Of a stretch of DNA of 64,000 bases, positions 29,682 to 37,553 are shown one piece after another (the first letter of the stretch is position 1; the number at the start of each line of letters is the position of its first letter). The notes under the pieces are model-generated. The model saw only the letters and a program-made list of their open reading frames with translations, had not been told where the DNA came from and did no database searches. The DNA is from a virus, in IMG/VR virus record IMGVR_UViG_3300035698_020241, positions 62,001-126,000 of that record; one strand, given 5' to 3'. The position numbers and the translations under genes are program-made.

Positions 29682-30080
29682 ATGAGTGTAAGTTATAGTT
29701 GTTATGTGATAGTTGGAATACCTGTTAAAGGAGTTGAAAAACCAATTCAAATTAAAAGATATAATGAAAAAACAGGTGAACCTGTAATGAAAGAGCATAT
29801 ACAAAAATCTCTAAAGTTAGGAGATACTGAAATAACGGAGTGTAGTTGTTCAGAGGACCTTGCAGAAGTTTTAGAGATGGAATTCTTGTCATATTACTAT
29901 GGTGGTAATGACGGCATTATAGGTATTATAATTGAAAGAATTACCGATGAAGAAGGTTTAGTTGAACTTACCGGTGATAAAGTTACTGAAATGACGAGCT
30001 TCTGTCAGAATATACTTGATGATGAACTTGTAGATAATAAAGAGGTTGCAAAAGTATACCTCATGAAAGTAGCAGGATAA
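29682..30080 (+). CDS. Hypothetical protein
   Basis: 132 aa, acidic, alpha/beta. MSVSYSCYVIVGIPVKG start; AAGGAAAAAATAA before the ATG. No family recognised. Located between tRNA-Phe and the next CAT tRNA. Confidence 0.55.
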   Translation: MSVSYSCYVIVGIPVKGVEKPIQIKRYNEKTGEPVMKEHIQKSLKLGDTEITECSCSEDLAEVLEMEFLSYYYGGNDGIIGIIIERITDEEGLVELTGDKVTEMTSFCQNILDDELVDNKEVAKVYLMKVAG

Positions 30081-30090
30081 AAGAAAATAA

Positions 30091-30165
30091 GGATCTATAG
30101 CCAAGTGGAAAGGCAGCGACCTCATAAGTCGTTCATCGGAGGTTCGAATCCTCCTGGATCCACCA
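30091..30165 (+). tRNA. tRNA with CAT anticodon (Ile2-like or Met)
   Basis: Anticodon arm GCGAC/CTCATAA/GTCGT resembles bacterial Ile2 (GCGAC/TCATAAT). Acceptor GGATCTA/TGGATCC, T-arm GGAGGTTCGAATCCTCC, encoded CCA. Confidence 0.85.
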
Positions 30166-30172
30166 AAAATAT

Positions 30173-30261
30173 TCCGGAGTGTACAGAACTGGCATTGTAG
30201 CTGGCTGTTAACCAGTAATCCCAAAAGGATCCTGTAGGTTCGAATCCTACCTCCGGAGCCA
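30173..30261 (+). tRNA. tRNA with GTT anticodon and long variable arm
   Basis: Acceptor TCCGGAG/CTCCGGA, anticodon loop CTGTTAA on stem GCTGG/CCAGT, variable arm ATCCCAAAAGGAT, T-arm GTAGGTTCGAATCCTAC, encoded CCA. GTT means Asn by the code, but long variable arms belong to Leu, Ser and Tyr tRNAs, so its charging identity is uncertain. Confidence 0.85.
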
Positions 30262-30281
30262 AAAAGAAAGATAAAGATATT

Positions 30282-30818
30282 ATGAGTCAAACATCAAAAA
30301 AAGTTACACGATGGAGACATCGTACAAAAAAAAGATTGGTTGAAGCTTTCGGTGGAAAATGTTGTATATGTGGTTTTGATTCATGGATAGAAGCTTTTGA
30401 ATTTCATCACTTAGACCCTACTATAAAACAAGGGAAAGTAATTGAGATAGCTAATAACTGGTCTAAAATAATTGAAGAAGCAAGAAAATGTATAATGATA
30501 TGTTCCAATTGTCATAAAGGAGTGCATGGTGGTCATATTAATATACCAGATAACGCACAACGATTCAATGAAGATTTTGCAGAATATAGAGTTAAGAAGG
30601 AAGATACAGATGAATGTCCTGTTTGTAAAGGACGAAAACTAATATATCAAATAACATGTTCCAAAATTTGTGGAGCTAAAATGAGATATAATATAGATTG
30701 GGAATTGTTTGATCTATTAAAAATGTATAAAGAATACGGTACATATACCGCTGTAGCAAAAAAAGTTGGTTGTAGTGATACTACAATAAGAAAAAGAATT
30801 TTAAAATTAAAGAATTAA
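30282..30818 (+). CDS. HNH homing endonuclease with C-terminal HTH
   Basis: 178 aa. CCICGF near residue 24, EFHHLDP near 37 and CSNCHKGVHGG near 72 form the HNH core; CPVC...CSKIC is a second zinc site; YTAVAKKVGCSDTTIRKRI is a helix-turn-helix. Paralogue of 6944-7489 on the other side of the genome segment. Confidence 0.82.
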   Translation: MSQTSKKVTRWRHRTKKRLVEAFGGKCCICGFDSWIEAFEFHHLDPTIKQGKVIEIANNWSKIIEEARKCIMICSNCHKGVHGGHINIPDNAQRFNEDFAEYRVKKEDTDECPVCKGRKLIYQITCSKICGAKMRYNIDWELFDLLKMYKEYGTYTAVAKKVGCSDTTIRKRILKLKN

Positions 30819-30825
30819 AACATAT

Positions 30826-30900
30826 GCCTCTGTGGTATTAATGGTAAAATTCCTGGTTTGTACCCAGGCGATCTCGGTTTGATTCCGGGCGGGGGCTCCA
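30826..30900 (+). tRNA. tRNA-Thr (TGT)
   Basis: Anticodon loop TTTGTAC on stem CCTGG/CCAGG, acceptor GCCTCTG/CGGGGGC, encoded CCA. Confidence 0.88.
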
Positions 30901-30902
30901 AA

Positions 30903-31165
30903 ATTCCCACACTCTTTGGTGTGGGTCATCCCTGCACATATACCCCTTTAGCGGTATAGTGTAGGCGTCTGTCTGTATCCCTTTAGTCGGTATAGACGGA
31001 TAGTGTGCTTGCTCCCGGGAGCATGTACATATTTCCCCAACGGTTTCGACCTTGGGTGCGAAGGTACTGGTTGTGCCTTTTGCTAATCGTATGGGCAACC
31101 ACAAACCCACTGGTATTAGGCGACAAGAGGGAATGGAAAGCGAATCTTGTATAGGTCCTGCCCAT
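30903..31165 (+). ncRNA. Candidate structured RNA, tandem hairpin array
   Basis: Between two tRNA-Thr genes. Six consecutive hairpins: CCCACAC/GTGTGGG; TATACC/GGTATA; TCTGTCT/AGACGGA; GCTCCCGGGAGC; CCCAACGGT-TTCG-ACCTTGGG; GGTTGTGCC/GGGCAACC. The order and compactness are unlike coding sequence, and no frame is supported. Same strand as the flanking tRNAs, so probably co-transcribed and processed. Confidence 0.5.
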
Positions 31166-31170
31166 ATATT

Positions 31171-31244
31171 GCCCTCATAGTTTAATGGCAGAACACCTGC
31201 GTGGTAAGTAGGAAACAACAGTTCGACTCTGTTTGGGGGCTCCA
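31171..31244 (+). tRNA. tRNA-Thr (GGT)
   Basis: Anticodon loop GTGGTAA on stem CCTGC/GTAGG, acceptor GCCCTCA/TGGGGGC, encoded CCA. Confidence 0.85.
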
Positions 31245-31253
31245 CACATCTTC

Positions 31254-31328
31254 GCCCTTGTAGTTCAATTGGTAGAATAACAGCCTCGTAAGTTGAAGAT
31301 ATGGGTTCAATTCCTATCAAGGGCTCCA
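31254..31328 (+). tRNA. tRNA-Thr (CGT)
   Basis: Anticodon loop CTCGTAA, acceptor GCCCTTG/CAAGGGC, T-arm ATGGGTTCAATTCCTAT, encoded CCA. Third Thr tRNA in the array. Confidence 0.85.
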
Positions 31329-31336
31329 ATTTTTTA

Positions 31337-31365
31337 TTTACAACTCCTAATTTTTATGTTATACT
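31337..31365 (+). promoter_or_regulatory. Sigma70-like promoter
   Basis: TTTACA, 17 nt, TATACT, just after the last tRNA. Confidence 0.7.
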
Positions 31366-31442
31366 TTAATATGAAAATAAAATTTAGTTGATAAATGAAA
31401 ACCTCAATAAAAAAATCATAAATAAAATAAATGAAATAGTTA

Positions 31443-31471
31443 TTTACAATAATTATAAATTGTTGTATAAT
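31443..31471 (+). promoter_or_regulatory. Sigma70-like promoter
   Basis: TTTACA, 17 nt, TATAAT, start of the clamp-loader operon. Confidence 0.8.
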
Positions 31472-31480
31472 GGAGAGATA

Positions 31481-31756
31481 ATGAAAAAGAAATTTATTGA
31501 AGCCATAAGAGCTAATGTTAGAAAAATTATGCTTGATAAGGCAAAAGAAAAAAGAGATAATGCCGATATAATTGTATTCTGTGATGATACTAGTACTCCA
31601 GGAATTGATACATATATTGACGATGTGATGGATGAAGTTAAACAATTAATTGAAATTCATTCAGAAGAATTCAGTGAAGCAATTGAAGTTTTCTTTGATA
31701 ATGCAGAGGAAATGTGGGAAACAGAAAAAGATTTCAATAGTGAATCCGACGAATAA
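31481..31756 (+). CDS. Acidic hypothetical protein
   Basis: 91 aa starting MKKKFIEAIRANVRK; this ATG follows GGAGAGATA. The last 60 residues are very acidic (DDVMDEVKQLIEIHSEEFSEA). First gene before the clamp loader; function unknown. Confidence 0.6.
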   Translation: MKKKFIEAIRANVRKIMLDKAKEKRDNADIIVFCDDTSTPGIDTYIDDVMDEVKQLIEIHSEEFSEAIEVFFDNAEEMWETEKDFNSESDE

Positions 31757-31774
31757 AATGTAAAGGAAGTTAAT

Positions 31775-32680
31775 ATGTCAAATGAAATGTGGGAGTTTAA
31801 ATATACTCCTAAGAAGTTTGAAGAAATGATACTCAATCCAAGTATCAAACCAAAATTGAAACTAGCACTTGAACAATTACCTAATCTTGTACTATATGGT
31901 ACAGCAGGTGTAGGTAAAGGAACATTTGCAAATATTTTGCTCAACGAAACAGGTCTCCGAAAAGACGGAAGTATGTGGATTAACGCTTCTGATGAGACCG
32001 GTATTGATATGGTTAGATCAAAGATCAAACCATTTGCTACTTCTCTTGGTTTTACCAAGATGAAAATTGTTGTATTGAATGAAGCTGATTCACTATCACA
32101 AGGACCACAGGGCTCCCAAAAGATGTTGAAGCAGTTAATGGAAGATGTTGAAAAGAATTGTAGATTTATATTCCTCACTAATAATCTTACCCTAATGATG
32201 GACGAACTTCAATCAAGATGTGATGTAATCAAGATAGACAGTCCACCAGGATCCGAAATATTTAAATTCTGTAGTAAAATCCTAACAGCAGAAAAAGTTG
32301 CCTATAAAAAGCAAACAGTTCTTAGCATTGTTAAGAAATGTTATCCTGATATAAGGTCTACTATTAGATGCTTGCGTGAAAATACTATAAGTGGTAAATT
32401 GATAAGTGATCACAGATCGTCTTCCGAAGGTGTATGGGAAAGCATATTTAATATGATTAAGGCTATTGATGTGGATGGTGTAAGAAAGGCCCTAAGAAGT
32501 AACTATATAGAATATACCGACCTTTACAAGTATGTATATGAAAATTGTGAGAAATTTAAGGAACCAGGACTTGCCCTATTATCAATCGGCCAACATTTAG
32601 TATGGGATTCAACAGTTGCTATAAAGGAAATAAATTTCATGCATATGGTCGTAGAAATGGCCAATAGAAATATTATTTAA
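31775..32680 (+). CDS. Clamp loader large subunit, T4 gp44-like
   Basis: 301 aa. Walker A YGTAGVGKGT at 41-50, Walker B VVLNEADSLS at 99-108 (NEAD in place of DEAD) and the sensor region ELQSRCDVIKID near 145-156, where SRC is the RFC-family arginine finger box. It would load the clamp at primer ends with the gp62-like partner. AAAGGAAGTTAAT before the ATG. Followed at 12 nt by a small gene. Confidence 0.9.
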   Translation: MSNEMWEFKYTPKKFEEMILNPSIKPKLKLALEQLPNLVLYGTAGVGKGTFANILLNETGLRKDGSMWINASDETGIDMVRSKIKPFATSLGFTKMKIVVLNEADSLSQGPQGSQKMLKQLMEDVEKNCRFIFLTNNLTLMMDELQSRCDVIKIDSPPGSEIFKFCSKILTAEKVAYKKQTVLSIVKKCYPDIRSTIRCLRENTISGKLISDHRSSSEGVWESIFNMIKAIDVDGVRKALRSNYIEYTDLYKYVYENCEKFKEPGLALLSIGQHLVWDSTVAIKEINFMHMVVEMANRNII

Positions 32681-32692
32681 AGGAGAGTTATT

Positions 32693-32905
32693 ATGGAAGT
32701 AGAAATAGAAAAAATTGAACCCGTTGATCCAGTTGAATTATATATTACAGAAAATATAAAAACTTTTGATGATTTTAAAGGTTCTAAAAGAGTTGATGGA
32801 GAAGATTTTGAGGTTTATAAGATTCGTAGAAAGGCGGAAAAATTGGTTACAAAAATATACCTGCAGGGTAGATATCCTTCTCAAGACGGGAAACCTGTTG
32901 AATAA
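32693..32905 (+). CDS. Small acidic protein in the clamp-loader operon
   Basis: 70 aa, EVEIEKIEPVDPVELYITENI start. Strong AAAGGAGAG ribosome site. Stop shares a base with the gp62-like start. No T4 counterpart recognised. Confidence 0.6.
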   Translation: MEVEIEKIEPVDPVELYITENIKTFDDFKGSKRVDGEDFEVYKIRRKAEKLVTKIYLQGRYPSQDGKPVE

Positions 32906-33279
32906 TGCCTAAAAAGACCCCAGTAAAAAAAGGTCCAAATATATTTGATTTTTTAAACCAAATAACCTTTAAGACAAAAAAATATGAATATGATAGGAAA
33001 GCTGTTAATGCCTATATGTTATCTTTATGGTTATCTCATGAAAAGGATTTAATAGGAATTGTAAATGAAATGAACGGTTTCCAATTTAGGTTTCCTGATG
33101 ATTTGATATATAAATACTACTATGATAGAGTTCCTAAAGGAAAGCGTTTCATACGATGGACTAAAAAGGAAGCAGTGGACAAAAAGACAAAAGTAAAATT
33201 AGACGCTTTGAAGGAAAAATATAACATATCTACAAATGAAGCAAAGAGTTTACTTTTACATTCAAATATGTTAAAATAA
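32905..33279 (+). CDS. Clamp loader small subunit, T4 gp62-like
   Basis: 124 aa, shorter than T4 gp62 (187 aa). The C-terminal part YYYDRVPKGKRFIRWTKKE resembles the conserved VPRGKRYGKWAK of gp62. Position between gp44-like and clamp genes is the T4 order with the clamp moved downstream. Assignment rests on that motif and context. Confidence 0.7.
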   Translation: MPKKTPVKKGPNIFDFLNQITFKTKKYEYDRKAVNAYMLSLWLSHEKDLIGIVNEMNGFQFRFPDDLIYKYYYDRVPKGKRFIRWTKKEAVDKKTKVKLDALKEKYNISTNEAKSLLLHSNMLK

Positions 33280-33308
33280 TTATAAGTTAAAAAATAAGGA
33301 GAAAATTT

Positions 33309-34049
33309 GTGAAAGTAAATGTAGAAAATTTTAAAAACATATTGAGAAAGGCGACACTAAATTTTTCAATAAGTTCGGTTCAATTACAACTGAACCAACT
33401 AAAAATAAGTTCAAGAATGATATCTGAAAACAGAGATTGTATTGTAATACTTGATGTTGATAATGATGTCATGGCTGTAAGTGATGAACATGAGTTTAAC
33501 TTCTCTGAGCCAAACCAACAGTTAATGCCGTTTCTTAATTTGATTGATGATGATGAAGCTGATATTGATGTTCATAGTGAAAAAATTGTTGTAAAAAACG
33601 GTAGACAAAGATCAAATATACATTTTTGTTCTGGTCAAATAGTAAGTGTTTTTGGAACGGATGCTGCAAGGGAAGGTATTGAATCTTTCTTAACATTAGA
33701 TATAGATGATGGTTTCAATGATGCATTCGCAAAGATTAAAAAGATAGGATCAAGATACGGTAATGTATATTTCAATGTTGAGGATGGTGTGTTCTCTATT
33801 GAAACAGCCGATAAAACAAATAGATTTTCAAATGGATTAAAGTTTGAATTAACAAGAATGAGTGATGTACCTGATCTTTCAATTTGTTTTGATTATAAGA
33901 ATTTTATAAATCTTATGGCCGTAATCAATGGTGATTCAGAAAATTTTACACTTGAATTTTCCTATGTTGAGGAACAGGAAATGGGAATGGTATATGCAGG
34001 TAAAAATGATGGTAATGAGAAATATTACCTTATGAGTAAAGAAATCTAG
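33309..34049 (+). CDS. Sliding clamp, T4 gp45-like
   Basis: 246 aa from a GTG start with AAGGAGAAAATTT. Two-fold repeat character, acidic and beta-rich, with the gp45-like C-terminus SFYVEEQEMGMVYAG-type segment (FSYVEEQEMGMVYAG) and final YYLMSKEI. Gene order after the clamp loader supports the call. In T4 the clamp tethers the polymerase and activates late transcription. Confidence 0.8.
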   Translation: MKVNVENFKNILRKATLNFSISSVQLQLNQLKISSRMISENRDCIVILDVDNDVMAVSDEHEFNFSEPNQQLMPFLNLIDDDEADIDVHSEKIVVKNGRQRSNIHFCSGQIVSVFGTDAAREGIESFLTLDIDDGFNDAFAKIKKIGSRYGNVYFNVEDGVFSIETADKTNRFSNGLKFELTRMSDVPDLSICFDYKNFINLMAVINGDSENFTLEFSYVEEQEMGMVYAGKNDGNEKYYLMSKEI

Positions 34050-34078
34050 TTTACAAAACGACCAAACTATAGTATAAT
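34050..34078 (+). promoter_or_regulatory. Sigma70-like promoter of the Ubl operon
   Basis: TTTACA, 17 nt, TATAAT. The leader that follows holds a small hairpin GCACTAAATAGTGT before AAAGGAGGAAC. Confidence 0.8.
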
Positions 34079-34150
34079 AAGTATAAATTGTGAGTAGTAT
34101 AAAATTGTCGCACTAAATAGTGTGATGAAAATTTAAAAGGAGGAACAACA

Positions 34151-34426
34151 ATGACAGATACATATTGGGACAACAGTCCAGAAACAACTGAGGTATTCGC
34201 AGACGAAGCAAGCGCAGACACTTACATTCGTGTAAACGGAAGTAATGTAGCTCTTGAAGCCGGAGCAAACCTTATCGAAACTGTAAAGTCACAAGCCCGT
34301 GACGCTGGTCTCGGCAAATTTCGTGTTTTCATGAACGGCGAAGAAATTCGTCCTTCCGAAGCACCTGATACTATTGCTAGTGGATCTCACCTAGAGCTCA
34401 GACCTTACGATGTAGCCGGCGCATAG
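34151..34426 (+). CDS. Ubiquitin-like modifier protein
   Basis: 91 aa. After a 24-residue acidic lead, TYIRVNGSNVALEAGANLIETVKSQARDAGLGKFRVFMNGEEIRP (in parts) follows the beta-grasp order strand, strand, helix, strand, and DTIASGSHLELRPYDVAGA ends the chain. The PRTRC-C/ThiS-like layout fits a Ubl. The chain ends Gly-Ala, not Gly-Gly. Perfect ribosome site AAAGGAGG, GC-rich codons and a hairpin directly downstream suggest high dosage relative to the enzymes after it. Confidence 0.75.
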   Translation: MTDTYWDNSPETTEVFADEASADTYIRVNGSNVALEAGANLIETVKSQARDAGLGKFRVFMNGEEIRPSEAPDTIASGSHLELRPYDVAGA

Positions 34427-34452
34427 GTGACAAAGTTTTAAAGTTTTATTAT

Positions 34453-34484
34453 CTTCTACATCATAGTTATTTATGATGTAGAAG
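34453..34484 (+). promoter_or_regulatory. Perfect 12 bp hairpin after the Ubl gene
   Basis: CTTCTACATCAT/ATGATGTAGAAG with an 8-base loop. There is no T run, so it may protect or attenuate the message and make Ubl more abundant than the downstream enzymes. Confidence 0.7.
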
Positions 34485-34542
34485 GTGTAAAATGTGTAAC
34501 ATGTAGTAACTTCAAAATGTGAATAAGGAAATTGTAAATAAA

Positions 34543-35415
34543 ATGGGAATAAAAGAAAGAGCAAAAAAAGATATTGATGAAATGTTTGGTTATCTGGACA
34601 CTATTGATGTGGATAACATCAAAACGGAAGGGTTAACTATTCGTACAGGCGATAAAGTTCTCAAACTTAAAGTTATAAGTGAAAGTCCTATTCCAGAAGT
34701 TGATGAAATTCGTGAGGAATTCAGAGCAAAATTAACAGAACAGCTCCAGAAGATCAAGGAGAAAATCAATACAAAAATAACTGAAACCTCAAATTTCGTT
34801 TCAGGACTAAAAAGAGAGTATGAAAGTAAAGAAAGGGAATTAAAAGACAGACTCTCTAAGTCACAGCCAATGCCTGATGTGTTTATGACTCATGCAGAAA
34901 AAGGATTGTCTCTTGTAAAAGGTAGATATAAAGATGAATTAGTATGGCTTGTACAAGGTATTTATTGGCCTAAATTTGTTGATAGTAAACCTCTTGAAGG
35001 CAAGTTTTCTAAGAAAATGCTTACTCAAATCATTTTCTGTATTGAAACTAAAGGGAATAGAGTAATACGAGTTTCTACAAGAAAACCAGTAGATTTTACA
35101 TATTTCAGTCATTACCATCAAAGCCAACCTGATTGTTGGGGTAATTATAAACCCGCCAAAAATTTTGAAACCCCGGAAGATATAATTAATATTGCCAGAG
35201 CATCAGAAGCGGTTCTGGAAAACATTAACTTAGGCTCTATAGCCGATCATAATCCACGAGGTCTACCAAGATTAACAACGGTCAAAAGGCATGTATTGAA
35301 GGTTGATGAAATTAAAGATAAAAAGAAACTTGATATAGGCATCCTTAATCAAAATGCAAGGCGAGCTGGTATATCAGGTGATTTAAGAGTTGAAGAAGAT
35401 TCATGGTCTACTTAA
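34543..35415 (+). CDS. E2-like (UBC-fold) conjugating protein
   Basis: 290 aa from ATG with AAGGAAATT upstream. Residues 60-108 form a charged coiled coil. The domain after about 117 has FTYFSHYHQSQPDCWGNYKP, which resembles the H-x-x-x-x-x-x-C-W-G active site of bacterial E2-like proteins in Ubl operons; Cys198 is the candidate catalytic residue. Function is inferred from this motif and from the neighbours: Ubl upstream, E1-like and JAMM downstream. Confidence 0.65.
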   Translation: MGIKERAKKDIDEMFGYLDTIDVDNIKTEGLTIRTGDKVLKLKVISESPIPEVDEIREEFRAKLTEQLQKIKEKINTKITETSNFVSGLKREYESKERELKDRLSKSQPMPDVFMTHAEKGLSLVKGRYKDELVWLVQGIYWPKFVDSKPLEGKFSKKMLTQIIFCIETKGNRVIRVSTRKPVDFTYFSHYHQSQPDCWGNYKPAKNFETPEDIINIARASEAVLENINLGSIADHNPRGLPRLTTVKRHVLKVDEIKDKKKLDIGILNQNARRAGISGDLRVEEDSWST

Positions 35416-35433
35416 AAAAGAAAGGAAATAACA

Positions 35434-36033
35434 ATGTCAATCGTTTATGAAAGACAAGATTTAATTGAAGGTATAGATAAAAAGCAAACCATAACTGTAG
35501 TTGGTTGTGGTGGTATTGGATACTGGGTAGCAAAGTTGGCAGCAATGAGTGGAATTGAAAAGATGTATATCTTTGACGATGATATACTTGAAGAAGGTAA
35601 TCTTAACAGGCTTGATGTGCCGGATAAATTTGTAGGTAAAAACAAGGCAGATGTGGTGAAGATTGTTATAAACACACTTCGTCCTGAATGTACTGTTTAT
35701 GCTTTTCCTTATCGTCTTACTGAAAACCATATGATAGATGGTTCATTTCTGGTTGATTGTACGGATGAAATCCAATCTCAAATAGACAATCAAAAAATTG
35801 CTCGTAAAAAAGGAATGACCTATTTGAAGGCTGGATATAATGGGGAGGATTTCTCCATACATAACTCTGTTGCAGAATGGGGTGAAGCACCTGATGGTTA
35901 TACAAAAACTCCATCGTGGGTTGTTCCAGCATCTATAATTGCAGCACTTACCGTTGCAAAAATCATGAAGTATAAAAAACTTGAGGTAATATCAAATATA
36001 AGAGGACTCTTTGATGCACAAAGACATTCTTAA
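35434..36033 (+). CDS. ThiF/E1-like adenylyltransferase
   Basis: 199 aa. The ATP loop GCGGIG is at 24-29, YIFDDDILEEGNLNR at 46-59 matches the E1/MoeB/ThiF motif, and LVDCTDE at 107-112 is the canonical D-C-T-D. It would adenylate the Ubl C-terminus. Shorter than ThiF (about 250 aa), and no second catalytic cysteine is seen downstream, so thioester transfer may need the E2-like partner directly. AAAGGAAATAACA before the ATG. Confidence 0.85.
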   Translation: MSIVYERQDLIEGIDKKQTITVVGCGGIGYWVAKLAAMSGIEKMYIFDDDILEEGNLNRLDVPDKFVGKNKADVVKIVINTLRPECTVYAFPYRLTENHMIDGSFLVDCTDEIQSQIDNQKIARKKGMTYLKAGYNGEDFSIHNSVAEWGEAPDGYTKTPSWVVPASIIAALTVAKIMKYKKLEVISNIRGLFDAQRHS

Positions 36034-36053
36034 ATTGGAAGAGATTAAATAAT

Positions 36054-37496
36054 ATGAGTAAAGCGAGTAGAAAAAAGAGAAAGAAAAACAGGAAAAATAA
36101 ACAACGATTTAATAGAAAGGGTCAGAATATGGTAGTACATGCAGATAGTAATATATTTAATAGTAATGTAGCCGATGAATGGGAAGTTGAATTGGACATG
36201 GTAAAAGAATGTGATAAAGCTCCGAAAAAATTAGTAGTGTGGATATTACCTGAAGCAAAAGTAAAGGTTGACGCTTTGATGGAAAAATATCCAAATATTG
36301 AGTGGCTTGCATATTTACTTGGAGAGAATCAAACTATTACAGATATATGGATTCCTGGACAGGAAATAACAGCAACAAGCGTTGATAATATTGTATGTCC
36401 TGAATTCAACGATCTTAATACAATAGGTGTTATACATTCACATCATGGCATGGGAAACGGGTTCTCAGGTACAGATCATGAATGGATAAACCAAAACCAT
36501 AATATATCTCTTTGTATAGCAAAAAACGGTATAGCAGGACAAGTAAGATGGAGTACACCTTGTGGATCAATGAAGATAATTGAATGTACAGTACAACTTA
36601 AACTTGATGTTAAATTTGACAAGGGTGAGTTCTTAAAAATGTCTGAACATAACATTAAAAGAAAAGTAGTACAAGTTACTCCTAATGCATATAATGGTTA
36701 TGGTTATAATTTTAATCATCCTGGTCAGCAAAGTAAAGGTACTGATAAGGACCCATTCCCTGGATCATGTTTATCAAAACATGCAGGAGAAACAAATGAA
36801 AAAACCTTAATTGATGAGTTGTCCGAACTTGATGGTAATACAGTTGAAGAATGTGGAGATTGTATATATTTCCTTGAAACCTCTGATCAATGTCAAAGAA
36901 GTTGGCAAAATGTTACATTACATGGAACTATTTGTGATGAGTTTGATCCTGGTGATGTAGTGCCTACATGTGGATTATGTAAAGCATATAATGCTGATAC
37001 ACCAACACCTGATACAGGTAAATGTACAGACCCCGATGTAAGTTTTGATGATGTTACATTTGACGAAGCTGTTTGTATAAATTTTAAGGAAGTTGAGAAG
37101 GAAGTTGAGAAGGAAGTTGAGAAGGAAGTTGAGAAGGAAGTTGAGAAGGAAGTTGATATTGAAAAATGTTGTTTTAATTGTCACCATTTCGTACCAACAA
37201 ATCATAATGTGGGAAAATGTGGTAATGAGAATACACATTTTGGAATCGTTGGTTACGGACAAAAATGTGAACAACATAAGGAAAAAGCTGTTGAGCCTGT
37301 AAAGAGAGAACAAAATATAGTTGTAAACAAAGGACAGATTGTTTTTTGTAAAAACTGTAATTCGTTTGAACCAACATCTTATGTTGAAGGAAAATGTTCA
37401 AATAATAAGATACTTTCAGATACAGTGTCAAATGTTTCCAACTGTAGAGAATTTGTATTACGAGATCCTGTAAAGACAAAGGATATTACAAAATAA
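36054..37496 (+). CDS. JAMM/JAB metallopeptidase with cysteine-rich tail
   Basis: 480 aa. Basic N-terminus (KKRKKNRKNKQRFNRK). JAMM site: Glu83, then HSH at 128-130, Ser138 and Asp141 (HSHHGMGNGFSGTD), the exact H-x-H-x7-S-x2-D spacing of zinc isopeptidases. Residues 260-470 hold about four C-x2-C...C...C-x2-F modules that look like zinc knuckles, split by a (KEVE)n spacer encoded by 12 bp repeats. It may trim the Ubl precursor, remove Ubl from targets, or both. Confidence 0.85.
   Translation: MSKASRKKRKKNRKNKQRFNRKGQNMVVHADSNIFNSNVADEWEVELDMVKECDKAPKKLVVWILPEAKVKVDALMEKYPNIEWLAYLLGENQTITDIWIPGQEITATSVDNIVCPEFNDLNTIGVIHSHHGMGNGFSGTDHEWINQNHNISLCIAKNGIAGQVRWSTPCGSMKIIECTVQLKLDVKFDKGEFLKMSEHNIKRKVVQVTPNAYNGYGYNFNHPGQQSKGTDKDPFPGSCLSKHAGETNEKTLIDELSELDGNTVEECGDCIYFLETSDQCQRSWQNVTLHGTICDEFDPGDVVPTCGLCKAYNADTPTPDTGKCTDPDVSFDDVTFDEAVCINFKEVEKEVEKEVEKEVEKEVEKEVDIEKCCFNCHHFVPTNHNVGKCGNENTHFGIVGYGQKCEQHKEKAVEPVKREQNIVVNKGQIVFCKNCNSFEPTSYVEGKCSNNKILSDTVSNVSNCREFVLRDPVKTKDITK
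37089..37148 (+). repeat. Five perfect 12 bp tandem repeats
   Basis: GAAGTTGAGAAG repeated five times, then a partial sixth copy, coding for a (E-V-E-K)n linker in the JAMM gene. Confidence 0.95.
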
Positions 37497-37553
37497 GAAA
37501 AATTGACCGATTGTAAATGACCGTATAAATAATAGAAGTATAATAGGAATAAT

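Noticed and set aside
30838-31329. Long minus-strand frame antisense to three tRNA-Thr genes
   Set aside because: It is antisense to tRNAs and the hairpin array; tRNA constraints explain the open frame.
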